Positions 1 to 6,534 of a stretch of DNA of 16,144 bases are shown piece by piece. The stretch's first letter is position 1. Each line of letters opens with the position of its first letter. The notes beneath the pieces are model-generated. The model searched no databases and was not told where the DNA came from. It worked only from the letters and a program-made list of their open reading frames with translations. Position numbers and translations under genes: made by a program. The stretch is from Acidobacteriota bacterium (lineage in GTDB: Bacteria > Acidobacteriota > Blastocatellia > RBC074), in contig JAKEHZ010000068.1 in assembly GCA_022614735.1 (NCBI GenBank), positions 1 through 16,144 on the forward strand, in the 5' to 3' direction.

Positions 1-58
1 AGTGTCGGAAGGCAGAGATTTGCCCAATAAAACTGTTAACTACTTTTCGTGTTTTTAT

Positions 59-113
59 GAAACTTGCCAAAATAGGCCTATTTTCGCTTGTTTCGCATTC
101 TCTCTTGGACTTT
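59..113. repeat. Imperfect hairpin plus a diverged copy of the AACAAACG repeat, just past the HExxH gene
   Basis: Positions 69-84 are a perfect 16-bp palindrome (aaaataggcctatttt). It sits in a longer imperfect hairpin (59-94) whose outer parts are gaaac and gtttc. Read on the minus strand, positions 113 to about 80 match the repeat at 7604-7636 with about four differences (core GAGAATGCGAAACAAGCG against GAGAATACGAAACAAACG). It begins a few bases after the TGA of the minus-strand gene, so a role as its transcript end is plausible but there is no clean U-tract. Nothing coding is seen in 1-114. Confidence 0.55.
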
Positions 114-114
114 A

Positions 115-1455
115 TCAAAATTGCTTCCACAAAGAATCACTTAATTTCGTTGAACGCTCATCCATTTCTGCCGGCAGACCTTCGATAATTAGCACTGATT
201 TGTCACGCAACTGAATTAAAGTCCCACCATCCGGCGTTTGAAAATTACGCTCATTCGCAGGCAAATCTTTGCGCGCCCTCGATTGCGGGTAACGTTTGAG
301 TGTGCGCCTCGCATAAGCCTGGAAGAACTCATCGGCATCCGTAGCAGAATCCCAGACACTGAGATGAGCAAGCAGAAGTTGCCCTGTCCTGGTGTTTTCG
401 TAAAGCGTGGATTGATCTCCACCCCAGCCCGCTGCCGCTTTTCGCGCTTCCCCTGTCTCGAGGAATTCCCTAAGGATCAGGAAATATCCGAACTCACCGT
501 TGATGTCTGTATCGAGCCTTTTCCAGCCCGAACCGAGGAAGGATGCAAAATCAGTCAGTCGGACTTTGATCGGCTGTTCGCTCGAGGCATATTTATCGAA
601 GTGGAGGATTTGTTCTGTCGATTGCGGCAAGTCGGAAAAAGCGCGCGAAACCCCATCCCATCCTTTCTTTTTGACCAGCTCCTGCACGAAACTCACGCCA
701 TAGACATAAGGGAAGATCAAAGATTCGCGGATAGCGGAGGGGGCTGAGAGGAATACCTTCTGACCGTCTTTTTCCGCCTGCATCAGGGTCTGATCGGCGA
801 AAATGGATATGTTGGGTAGACGCGTGATATCAGTCTTCATCGGTTTGAGCTGATAGTTGTACATTGTGCCGGTCGCATCGCCTTCGATCAGCGCATGAAT
901 AGCAGCTTCGCGGTCGCTGTCGCCACGCGGCCAGTCTTCAAAACGTCTCAGGTTGAAATGTTGATCCTGCAGCGCATGTGTCAATTCGTGCGCCATAACC
1001 AGCCTCTGCTGGTTTAGCTCAATCCAGTCTGCGATGAAGAGCTCTTTCGATTTCGGGCGATAAAAACCTGCGACCTGTTCGGTCAGGAGCCTGATCATTA
1101 ATTCGCGATATTTGAAATCCTTTGGGACAAGCCCATAGGCGATCATCGTTTTGCCGATCACATCAAGTTCTTCGGGCTTTGATAATTCCTCAAAATTGCG
1201 GATGACCTCCTCTTCGATTTCGCTCCGTGATTTGACGCCGCTTTTGACGGGATTGAGGGTTTTAAGGCTGCGTAGCACGCTTACTTCTTCAAGAATCTCA
1301 TTTGCTGCGGCGAGTACTTCCGCTGTCCTCGCGGTATTCGCAGGGGCTGGCTTGACGCCAGTCGGCCGGACAGGCTGCTGCGCGACCAGCGCGCTGTGAG
1401 CGGCAATGAGCAGCAGCAGGGAGCAGATTAGTGCAATCCGAATTCGTTTTGACAT
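115..1455 (-). CDS. Exported HExxH putative metallopeptidase
   Basis: The protein has 446 residues. Residues 1-25 are a clear Sec signal peptide (basic MSKRIR, then a Leu/Ile/Ala core ending near LVA-QQ), so it should act in the periplasm or outside the cell. A zincin motif HELTH lies at 156-160 inside MAHELTHALQDQHFNL, and about 30 residues later comes ALIEGDAT with Glu191 as a likely third zinc ligand. These features suggest a gluzincin-like zinc peptidase; the substrate is unknown. The C-terminal half shows no motif I recognise. The ATG start is supported by a GGAAAG Shine-Dalgarno about 5 bases upstream. It is divergent from the thioesterase gene and has no operon partner visible here. 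The family is seen as a hypothetical exported protein in related bacteria (recollection). Peptidase activity is inferred from the motif only. Confidence 0.75.
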   Translation of the reverse strand: MSKRIRIALICSLLLLIAAHSALVAQQPVRPTGVKPAPANTARTAEVLAAANEILEEVSVLRSLKTLNPVKSGVKSRSEIEEEVIRNFEELSKPEELDVIGKTMIAYGLVPKDFKYRELMIRLLTEQVAGFYRPKSKELFIADWIELNQQRLVMAHELTHALQDQHFNLRRFEDWPRGDSDREAAIHALIEGDATGTMYNYQLKPMKTDITRLPNISIFADQTLMQAEKDGQKVFLSAPSAIRESLIFPYVYGVSFVQELVKKKGWDGVSRAFSDLPQSTEQILHFDKYASSEQPIKVRLTDFASFLGSGWKRLDTDINGEFGYFLILREFLETGEARKAAAGWGGDQSTLYENTRTGQLLLAHLSVWDSATDADEFFQAYARRTLKRYPQSRARKDLPANERNFQTPDGGTLIQLRDKSVLIIEGLPAEMDERSTKLSDSLWKQF

Positions 1456-1484
1456 GACTTTCCTTTCGGGTTAAACAACGCTCA

Positions 1485-1502
1485 TCGGTAGCCGGCTACC
1501 GA
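1485..1502. promoter_or_regulatory. 18-bp perfect palindrome between divergent genes
   Basis: The sequence tcggtagccggctaccga reads the same on both strands. It lies in the roughly 100-bp spacer between the HExxH gene (minus) and the thioesterase (plus), about 30 bp from the first start codon and 57 bp from the second. The place and symmetry suit an operator for a dimeric regulator. It can also be read as one CGGTAGC heptamer facing its own inverted copy, which would make it a minimal member of the heptamer inverted repeats in this window. A TATCAT at 1520-1525 could be a -10 for the plus-strand gene, but I see no matching -35. Confidence 0.4.
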
Positions 1503-1559
1503 CAACCGGGGACTAAATTTATCATTCAGGTTTAGGATTTGAAACCGCGAAGAACATCT

Positions 1560-2012
1560 ATGACCGTTACCGAAAACCACCACTGGAGCGAGACGCGATT
1601 GCGCGTGCGTTATGCCGAGACTGATCACTCGGGCGTCGTCTACCACTCAAACTATTTGATCTGGTTTGAGGTTGGTCGAGTCGAGTTGTGCCGCGATTAC
1701 GGCTTCAACTATCGCGATATGGAGAACGAAGCAAATGCCTATCTGCCCGTGACCGAGTTGCGTGTGAAGTATCGCGCGCCCGCGAAGTATGACGATGAGA
1801 TCTTAATCCGCACGAGAGTCGCTCATTTACGCAGTCGCGCAATTAGTTTTACCTATGAAGTCTTGCGTGCAACCGACAGGGTTTTATTGGCAGAAGGTGA
1901 AACACATCACATCGTTATGAACGGCCAGGGGAAGGCGAGGGCCTTTCCGCCCGAATACGCCGTGTTGATGCGCAGAACGGAGGAAGAGAGAATACGCAAC
2001 AAACGAAAATAA
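1560..2012 (+). CDS. YbgC/4-hydroxybenzoyl-CoA-type hotdog acyl-CoA thioesterase
   Basis: The protein has 150 residues from this ATG. The family motif is near the N-terminus: RVRYAETDHSGVVYHSNY at about 15-32, with the catalytic-type Asp22 and the following G-x-V-Y-H. This is the YbgC/FadM single-hotdog thioesterase pattern, which hydrolyses acyl-CoA thioesters in the cytoplasm as a tetramer. The length is typical for the family. A TTG at 1539 would add seven residues and has a better AGGA ahead of it; I prefer the ATG because family members start a few residues before the YxxTD motif. The last residues (ERIRNKRK) and the TAA are encoded by a copy of the dispersed AACAAACG repeat, so the tail is probably not conserved. 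It is convergent with the slipin gene, with 13 bp between the stops. In many bacteria ybgC is linked to tol-pal, but not here. The natural substrate is not predictable. Confidence 0.85.
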   Translation: MTVTENHHWSETRLRVRYAETDHSGVVYHSNYLIWFEVGRVELCRDYGFNYRDMENEANAYLPVTELRVKYRAPAKYDDEILIRTRVAHLRSRAISFTYEVLRATDRVLLAEGETHHIVMNGQGKARAFPPEYAVLMRRTEEERIRNKRK

Positions 2013-2024
2013 CCAAACAAACGA
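1984..2024 (+). repeat. Copy of the AACAAACG 9-mer repeat, between convergent stop codons
   Basis: The core GAGAATACGCAACAAACG, followed by AAAATAAC and a second CAAACAAACG, matches 7612-7648 with two substitutions. It is a single arm: no inverted partner lies beside it. It supplies the last codons and the TAA of the thioesterase, and the slipin TGA on the other strand abuts its far edge. Confidence 0.7.
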
Positions 2025-2025
2025 A

Positions 2026-3021
2026 TCACTCTACCCTCTGTCGTATCCTCGGCACAGGAACAGCCTCAGGTGAGCCCTGATCAGCGAACACTTCTTTGAA
2101 TGCCCCAATGCTCGAAAGGACACTGCTCGTCTCGATAGGCATAAATACGACTTTGGAATTATTCGACCGCGACATCTCGCGCAGCGATTCGATATATTTC
2201 ATCATAATCAGATAATGCGCGGGGTTGCCCTGGCCCCCGGTGATCCCTTCTGAGATGCGGCGTATGGATTCGGCCTCGGCAGTTACGGAAGTGAGTCGCG
2301 CCTGTGCCTGTCCTTCAGCTTGTAAAATCGCGGCCTGCTTATCACCCTCAGCCCGAGTGATCGCGGCCTGCTTCTCACCTTCCGCGCGGGCAATCGCGGC
2401 CTGCTTCTCACCTTCGGCTTGCAAGACTATTGCACGACGATTGCGCTCGGCTGTCATCTGTTTTTCCATCGTGATGCGAACATCTTCTGGAGGATTGATG
2501 TTTTTTAGCTCTACTCGCGTGACTTTGACGCCCCATTTATGCGTCGCGTCGTCGAGTGTGCCGCGCAGACGGCTGTTGATAGTATCGCGAGATGTCAGAG
2601 CGTGATCGAGGTCGAGTTCACCGATCACATTTCGCATTGCAGTGATCGTCAACTGGATAATGCCGCCGATCAGATCACTGACTTCATAGACCGCTTTGAT
2701 CGGGTCAGTGATCTGCCAATAGATGATCGAATCGACCAGGATCGTCACATTGTCGCGCGTGATTACGGGTTGCGGCGCCAGGTCGGTGAATTGCTCGCGG
2801 AGATCGATTTGAACCGTACCGTGCTTGAGTCCGGACCAATTTACTCCACGCGGGCGGTCGAGGAAAGGCGTGAGCATATTCGGACCGCTTGCTGCAACAC
2901 GGTCGAACTTGCCGAGTCGCTCAATGATCAAAACGGTCGCCTGGGGCACGATCCGGATGGCTTTCCATGCTATGACGAGCACGATGATTGCAATAATTAT
3001 CAAAGGAATCAGAAGTCCCAT
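2026..3021 (-). CDS. SPFH/Band 7 slipin (QmcA/stomatin-like membrane protein)
   Basis: The protein has 331 residues. A single N-terminal membrane segment (3-19) is followed by a Band 7/SPFH domain (about 20-190, with VPQATVLIIERLGKF and FLDRPRGVNW as typical stretches). A charged coiled-coil stem follows, with four copies of an 11-residue repeat (QAEGEKQAAIA type, residues 201-244), and then a C-terminal tail. This is the QmcA/stomatin type, which forms ring-like oligomers and membrane microdomains and often works with NfeD and membrane proteases. The ATG start is certain: AGGAGG lies 5 bases upstream. The gene lies directly downstream of nfeD, the usual partner, but a large heptamer hairpin separates the two. 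No protease gene is adjacent. The exact function in this organism is open. Confidence 0.9.
   Translation of the reverse strand: MGLLIPLIIIAIIVLVIAWKAIRIVPQATVLIIERLGKFDRVAASGPNMLTPFLDRPRGVNWSGLKHGTVQIDLREQFTDLAPQPVITRDNVTILVDSIIYWQITDPIKAVYEVSDLIGGIIQLTITAMRNVIGELDLDHALTSRDTINSRLRGTLDDATHKWGVKVTRVELKNINPPEDVRITMEKQMTAERNRRAIVLQAEGEKQAAIARAEGEKQAAITRAEGDKQAAILQAEGQAQARLTSVTAEAESIRRISEGITGGQGNPAHYLIMMKYIESLREMSRSNNSKVVFMPIETSSVLSSIGAFKEVFADQGSPEAVPVPRIRQRVE
2290..2421 (-). repeat. 33-bp tandem repeat inside the slipin gene (11-residue repeat)
   Basis: Four copies of an 11-residue unit (QAEGEKQAAIA, RAEGEKQAAIT, RAEGDKQAAIL, QAEGQAQARLT) encode the SPFH stem. The DNA copies share the phrase cgcggcctgctt on the plus strand. 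An 11-residue period suits a hendecad coiled coil. Repeats of this kind are common in the family, so this is protein architecture and not a mobile repeat. Confidence 0.8.
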
Positions 3022-3026
3022 GATTT

Positions 3027-3032
3027 CCTCCT
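3027..3032 (-). promoter_or_regulatory. Strong Shine-Dalgarno of the slipin gene
   Basis: AGGAGG on the minus strand, 5 bases before the ATG. It begins five bases past the foot of the heptamer hairpin in the nfeD-slipin gap, so the site stays free when the hairpin forms. Confidence 0.8.
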
Positions 3033-3036
3033 CATT

Positions 3037-3119
3037 AAAAGATGCTAGGTGCTAGATGCTAGATGCTAGGACGCTCACCTAGCATCTAGCATCTAGCATC
3101 TAGCATCTAGCATCTTTTT
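3037..3119. repeat. Heptamer inverted repeat (GATGCTA), nfeD-slipin gap
   Basis: The left arm (3037-3070) is AAAA plus four 7-bp units of GATGCTA type, one carrying a substitution (GGTGCTA). The right arm (3078-3119) is five exact TAGCATC units followed by TTTTT. The loop is about 7 bases (3071-3077). The arms differ by one repeat unit. As RNA it gives a stem of roughly 30 bp with an A-rich start and a U-rich end on both strands, so it looks like an intrinsic terminator or attenuator between nfeD and slipin. Confidence 0.9.
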
Positions 3120-3123
3120 CATC

Positions 3124-3615
3124 TTAAGATTGCTCGGAAATCTCTGTGAACGGCCGTGCCAGACGGCCAGTGCGTCTCACATATATCGCATTGCCCTCGA
3201 TCCGTTCGACCGAGACAGTGTCTCCTTCCTTCAAAGGCCATTCACCTTCGGATGGGAATGCCGTCCAGATTGAACCATAAATTTTGACCGCACCTTCGTT
3301 GAGCGGGCCACGGCTGGATTCAACAACCGTGCCGATTTGCCCAATCATTGTCTCAGCTCCGGACCTGAGCTTTCCCCTGTTTGAGGAGCGGGTGAAGAAA
3401 CGCTCGAGGATCGTTCGCGATGCGATAACAAACGCGACTGACACAATCAAGAAAACAATTATTTGTGCAGCAACGCTGTCGACCCCGAAAAAGGCCAGGG
3501 CCGAGGCTGCTAGTGCGCCGACGCCGAACCACAGCAGAACAAAGCCAGGTGTGAATACTTCGGCAACAGCAAAGATGGCAGCGATGATTAGCCAAATTAC
3601 CCAGGCATGCAGCAT
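3124..3615 (-). CDS. nfeD: NfeD-family membrane protein (short form)
   Basis: From the ATG at 3615 the protein has 163 residues. It has two or three closely packed hydrophobic helices (about 5-65, from MLHAWVIWLIIAAIF through QIIVFLIVSVAFVI) and a soluble C-terminal domain. That domain has the NfeD OB-fold features: IGQIGTVVE near the start and EGDTVSVERIEGNAIYVR near the end. Short NfeD proteins lack the ClpP-like protease domain and pair with SPFH proteins, and a slipin is the next gene. A GTG at 3675 would add 20 residues and would place the start 2 bp after the lpxI stop. Neither start has a good Shine-Dalgarno. I chose the ATG because it puts the first helix at the N-terminus as usual in the family. 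Confidence 0.82.
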   Translation of the reverse strand: MLHAWVIWLIIAAIFAVAEVFTPGFVLLWFGVGALAASALAFFGVDSVAAQIIVFLIVSVAFVIASRTILERFFTRSSNRGKLRSGAETMIGQIGTVVESSRGPLNEGAVKIYGSIWTAFPSEGEWPLKEGDTVSVERIEGNAIYVRRTGRLARPFTEISEQS

Positions 3616-3677
3616 AGTTAGAATCGTTGAAAGGTAAAAAAACGGAATTGAGTCACCTGTTAGTGACGACTGCACAG

Positions 3678-4523
3678 CTATGCTATGCCACCGGATGGAG
3701 AGTAGGCAAGAGCCTGGGATGCGAGCGCAATGATAGCAATGCGGTTTTGATTGGCTGAGGCAATCGTCTCATCGCGGTCAAAGATCAAAGTTTTCTCTGC
3801 GGTCAGTGAGATCGCCGTGACATTACATGTTCGCAGCGTTTCAACTGTGTTCAACCCGATAACCGGCACATCGAAACGCATATCCTGGTCAGTCCTGGCG
3901 ACTTTAACCACGGTAAGCGCGCGGCCACGGACGAGCTCGGCAGCGCGGCGAATCGTCGAGTCAGTGCCTTCCATGGCCTCGACGGCGACAACTGCCTGGT
4001 TTTTAACAACGATCGTTTGGCCAAGGTTCAGACGCGCAAGTTCCACAGCAACGTGCAGACCGTATTCGATGTCGGCTATTTCGTGTTTGTTGGGCGCGCG
4101 TTTGGTCAAGACTCCTTCGCGAGCGATCAAAGGCTGCAGGAAAGTAGTCGAGTCAATCACTTTCATGCCTTCGGATTCCAGCTCCTCTGCGACTGCGCCG
4201 ATCAGGGCGTCGGTGTTTCGCCTTTTGAGTCGAGCCAGCATCCGCGCCATTCGCCAATCGGGAAGCGCATTGAGTTTGAAAATCTGAACGTGTTTGACCT
4301 GACCGGCCATCACCGCGTGAGTCACTCCTTCACGCTTGAAAAATTTGATGAGCTTGTTGAGATGACCGACGCTGATCCATTCGACAACCGTCGCCAGCTT
4401 TTCGATCTTCGGATCGGTCTCTTCTTTGATTGCAGCAACTGCCATCTCGACACCCTCAGCCCGCGCGCCTTCGAGCACGAGGAAAGGGAAGCGTCCATTG
4501 CCTGCGATCAAACCGAATTTCAT
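3678..4523 (-). CDS. lpxI: UDP-2,3-diacylglucosamine pyrophosphatase LpxI (DUF1009)
   Basis: The protein has 281 residues, a usual length for LpxI. The N-terminal domain starts with MKFGLIAGNGRFP (Gly-rich loop at 8-13) and has VMAGQVKHVQIF at about 71-82. The C-terminal DUF1009 domain has GVLTKRAPNKHEIADIEYG, a VEAMEGTDSTIRRAAEL stretch and the conserved TDQDMRFDVPVIG (211-223). LpxI hydrolyses UDP-2,3-diacylglucosamine to lipid X and UMP, the fourth step of lipid A synthesis, in organisms that lack LpxH. In many genomes it follows lpxA directly; here a GNAT gene and a 43-bp-arm hairpin come between. The ATG is preceded by AGAGAG, a modest Shine-Dalgarno. No lpxB follows, unlike the common lpxA-lpxI-lpxB order. 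Confidence 0.93.
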   Translation of the reverse strand: MKFGLIAGNGRFPFLVLEGARAEGVEMAVAAIKEETDPKIEKLATVVEWISVGHLNKLIKFFKREGVTHAVMAGQVKHVQIFKLNALPDWRMARMLARLKRRNTDALIGAVAEELESEGMKVIDSTTFLQPLIAREGVLTKRAPNKHEIADIEYGLHVAVELARLNLGQTIVVKNQAVVAVEAMEGTDSTIRRAAELVRGRALTVVKVARTDQDMRFDVPVIGLNTVETLRTCNVTAISLTAEKTLIFDRDETIASANQNRIAIIALASQALAYSPSGGIA

Positions 4524-4561
4524 TACTCTCTTACTCGGGCATGTGGCGAGACGTAAAGACC

Positions 4562-4657
4562 GAGGGAAAACGGAACAAACGGAAATAACGGAACAAACGG
4601 AAAAAGATTGATAATTTTCCGTTTGTTCCGTTATTTCCGTTTGTTCCGTTTTCCCTC
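4562..4657. repeat. Perfect 43-bp inverted repeat of 9-mer units (CGGAACAAA), GNAT-lpxI boundary
   Basis: The left arm 4562-4604 and right arm 4615-4657 are exact reverse complements, with a 10-base loop. Each arm is two rounds of CGGAACAAA plus CGGAAATAA or CGGAAAA. The inner right arm contains the stop of the GNAT gene: E-G-K-R-N-K-R-K-TAA is read straight through the repeat. Forty-three uninterrupted pairs would be a very stable hairpin in RNA or a cruciform in DNA. It is a G-richer sister of the repeat at 1984 and 7604 (CGGAACAAA against CGAAACAAA). Confidence 0.95.
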
Positions 4658-5245
4658 TTGGCCTTTCCGGTCTCTAATTTCGTATCTCATAATCGGTCTT
4701 GTCTCCGACCGTCTCTCTACTTCCACGAATCCTGCTTTGGCAAAAGCCGAAGCCAATCCAGTCCAGACGAACGCATCCGGCTGGTCTTTCATCGGCTCGA
4801 CAGGATAACCTTCAACTATTCGTCCGCCGCGCTTGCGAACAAAATCTATCGCGGCTTTGAGCAACTCCACTGAAATGCCCTTGCGCCGGTATCCTTTGGC
4901 GACAAAGAAGCAGACGATTGACCAGACTGCCCGAGAATCAACCGGTTTCAGAACCCGCGAGCGCTCGAGCGCTGCGAAGGACTCTCTCGGCGCAACCGAG
5001 CACCAGGCAACAGGCTCGCCCTCAACATAGGCCAGAATGCCCGGAGATTGCCCGGCGTCGACAATCGCCCTCATCGAGCGTCTGTTCTTCTCGCCTTTCT
5101 GTTTATTGTACTCAGAGCGTGCGAGACGCCACCACATACACCAGCAGCCTCCGCACGCGCCGCGTTCGCCGAACAAAGTTTCAAAATCGCGCCAGCGATC
5201 GGGTGTCAGTGGGTGAAATTCGAAGATGAAGCTCCTGGATGGCAT
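4631..5245 (-). CDS. GNAT-family N-acetyltransferase with CGGCWC motif
   Basis: The protein has 204 residues. The acetyl-CoA-binding core is visible at about 108-135: VWSIVCFFVAKGYRRKG, with R120-R121-K-G-I-S as the pyrophosphate loop followed by the helix VELLKAAIDFVRKRG. The late GLASAFAKAGFVEVERRS is the usual final GNAT strand-helix. Near the N-terminus there is a Cys-rich CGGCWCMWW (31-39), typical of a small uncharacterised GNAT subgroup; a thiol or metal role is possible but not shown. The substrate is unknown. Its ATG follows the lpxA TAG with no gap, so it is probably translationally coupled to lpxA. Sugar acetylation in envelope synthesis is a guess from that place only. The last eight residues come from the inverted repeat at 4562-4657. 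Confidence 0.82.
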   Translation of the reverse strand: MPSRSFIFEFHPLTPDRWRDFETLFGERGACGGCWCMWWRLARSEYNKQKGEKNRRSMRAIVDAGQSPGILAYVEGEPVAWCSVAPRESFAALERSRVLKPVDSRAVWSIVCFFVAKGYRRKGISVELLKAAIDFVRKRGGRIVEGYPVEPMKDQPDAFVWTGLASAFAKAGFVEVERRSETRPIMRYEIRDRKGQEGKRNKRK

Positions 5246-6016
5246 CTACCTGATCACTCCGCGCTCTGATGTTTCGATGAATTCAATCAGGTAATCGATC
5301 TCAGGTATGCCTGTCATTTCAGCCTTTATCCGCTCGAGCGCCTGCGATGTATTGAGTTTTGAAGCGCTCAGCAGGTGAAACGCGTGTTGGATGTGGCGGA
5401 TGGTTTCGTTCGAAAAGCCTTTGCGTCGCAATCCAATTGTGTTTGCGCCGTAACACTTCGGGTCAATGCCATCGGTCCGAGCATATGGCATGACGTCCTT
5501 GACGATCTTCGAGTACCCGCCGACGAAAGCGTGGTTACCGACGCGGCAGTATTGATGCACGCCCGTGAATGCGCCGAGTGTAATGTGATCACCTATCGTG
5601 ACGTGTCCGGCAAGAGAAGCGGTATTTGCAAAAATGCTGTATGAGCCAACGATGCAATCGTGTGCAACGTGTGCTTGCGCCAGAAACAGATTATCGTTGC
5701 CAACGGAAGTCAATCCTCCGCCTCCGATCGTGCCACGGTTCATCGTCACGTACTCACGAATGACATTTCGCTCGCCAACCTTCAGGCGTGTTTCCTCGCC
5801 TCTATACTTAATGTCTTGTGGTGGCAGGCCGATGGCGGCGAAGGGATAAATACGTGTGCCACTGCCGATTTCAGACGGTCCCTCAATAACGACGTGCCCG
5901 GCAATTTCAACACCGCTCTCAAGAATGACCTTATCACCGATCAGCGAATATGGCCCGATCGATACATGTTCGCCGATCTGAGAGCGTGAACTGACAATTG
6001 CCGTGGGATGAATCAT
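5246..6016 (-). CDS. lpxA: UDP-N-acetylglucosamine O-acyltransferase LpxA
   Basis: The protein has 256 residues, a normal length. It is a left-handed beta-helix of hexapeptide repeats from residue 3 (IHPTAIVS, SIGPYSLIG, VTIGDHITLGAF and others), followed by an alpha-helical C-terminal third (from about RRKGFSNETIRHI). The catalytic His is His119 in AHVAHDC, matching His125 of the E. coli enzyme in the same motif. It moves a hydroxyacyl chain from ACP to the 3-OH of UDP-GlcNAc, the first lipid A step, in the cytoplasm. It follows fabZ after a 77-bp gap with a heptamer repeat and abuts the GNAT gene. The classic fabZ-lpxA order supports the call. The Shine-Dalgarno (GGATG-like) is weak. Confidence 0.96.
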   Translation of the reverse strand: MIHPTAIVSSRSQIGEHVSIGPYSLIGDKVILESGVEIAGHVVIEGPSEIGSGTRIYPFAAIGLPPQDIKYRGEETRLKVGERNVIREYVTMNRGTIGGGGLTSVGNDNLFLAQAHVAHDCIVGSYSIFANTASLAGHVTIGDHITLGAFTGVHQYCRVGNHAFVGGYSKIVKDVMPYARTDGIDPKCYGANTIGLRRKGFSNETIRHIQHAFHLLSASKLNTSQALERIKAEMTGIPEIDYLIEFIETSERGVIR

Positions 6017-6024
6017 AAACGGAT

Positions 6025-6094
6025 GTCTGGAGTCCGGAGTCCGGAGTCCGGAGTTTGATTTATGACTATGGATCCTAGACCACGGACTCCAGAC
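6025..6094. repeat. Heptamer repeat (GGAGTCC) with a short inverted partner, fabZ-lpxA gap
   Basis: The left side has 3.7 tandem GGAGTCC units (6029-6054) preceded by GTCT. The right side (6084-6094, ggactccagac) is the exact inverse of GTCT plus one unit. Between them is a degenerate stretch (gactatggatcctagaccac). GGAGTCC is close to self-complementary (GGA/TCC ends), so the tandem side can also fold on itself. The fabZ stop TAG overlaps the outer end of the right arm. Confidence 0.88.
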
Positions 6095-6528
6095 TATTTT
6101 GGCCGGTCCACAAGAGCAGAGGAGATGACTGCTTCGGTTACCAGTTGGCCGTCGACGTAAGCCTCCGCTCGCAGCTTGGCGAAGCCCATTTTGTACCTGA
6201 TCACGGAGACCTCAAGTCGAAGTTGATCGCCGGGACGAACCGGTCTGCGGAATTTAGCTTCTTCGATGCCAGTGAAATAGAGCAGCTTGCCTTCGCGGTC
6301 GGGTACTTCTCGGAAGAGTAAGACAGCGCCTGCCTGCGCCATGGCTTCGATGATGAAGACACCCGGTAAGACGGGGGCGCCGGGAAAATGTCCTTGAAAG
6401 ACGTGTTCGTTCATTGTCACGTTCTTAATCGCCACAATCTTCTTAAGAGGTTCAAGCTCAAGAACGCGATCGATGAGCAGCATCGGGTAACGGTGTGGAA
6501 TGATCGATTGGATCTCGTTTATGTCCAT
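6094..6528 (-). CDS. fabZ: 3-hydroxyacyl-ACP dehydratase FabZ
   Basis: The protein has 144 residues, full length. It has a single hotdog fold with the FabZ signatures: IIPHRYPMLLIDRV (9-22) and the active-site stretch GHFPGAPVLPGVFIIEAMAQAGA, with catalytic His47 and Glu61. It dehydrates 3-hydroxyacyl-ACP in fatty acid elongation, and it competes with LpxA and LpxD for that pool, which explains its place between them. The ATG lies 6 bp after the lpxD stop, so the two are tightly coupled. The stop codon lies at the edge of the GGAGTCC inverted repeat. Confidence 0.97.
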   Translation of the reverse strand: MDINEIQSIIPHRYPMLLIDRVLELEPLKKIVAIKNVTMNEHVFQGHFPGAPVLPGVFIIEAMAQAGAVLLFREVPDREGKLLYFTGIEEAKFRRPVRPGDQLRLEVSVIRYKMGFAKLRAEAYVDGQLVTEAVISSALVDRPK

Positions 6529-6534
6529 CTTGTC

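Noticed and set aside
238..747. Plus-strand open frame of 169 codons
   Set aside because: It is antisense to the HExxH gene, whose signal peptide, motif and Shine-Dalgarno are all clear.
1449..1477. TTGACA at 1449-1454 as a -35 for the thioesterase
   Set aside because: It overlaps the start codon of the divergent gene, and the sequence 17 bases on (TAAACA) is a poor -10.
2290..2421. 33-bp tandem repeat as part of the intergenic repeat system
   Set aside because: It keeps frame and encodes the expected SPFH coiled-coil stem, and it has no inverted partner.
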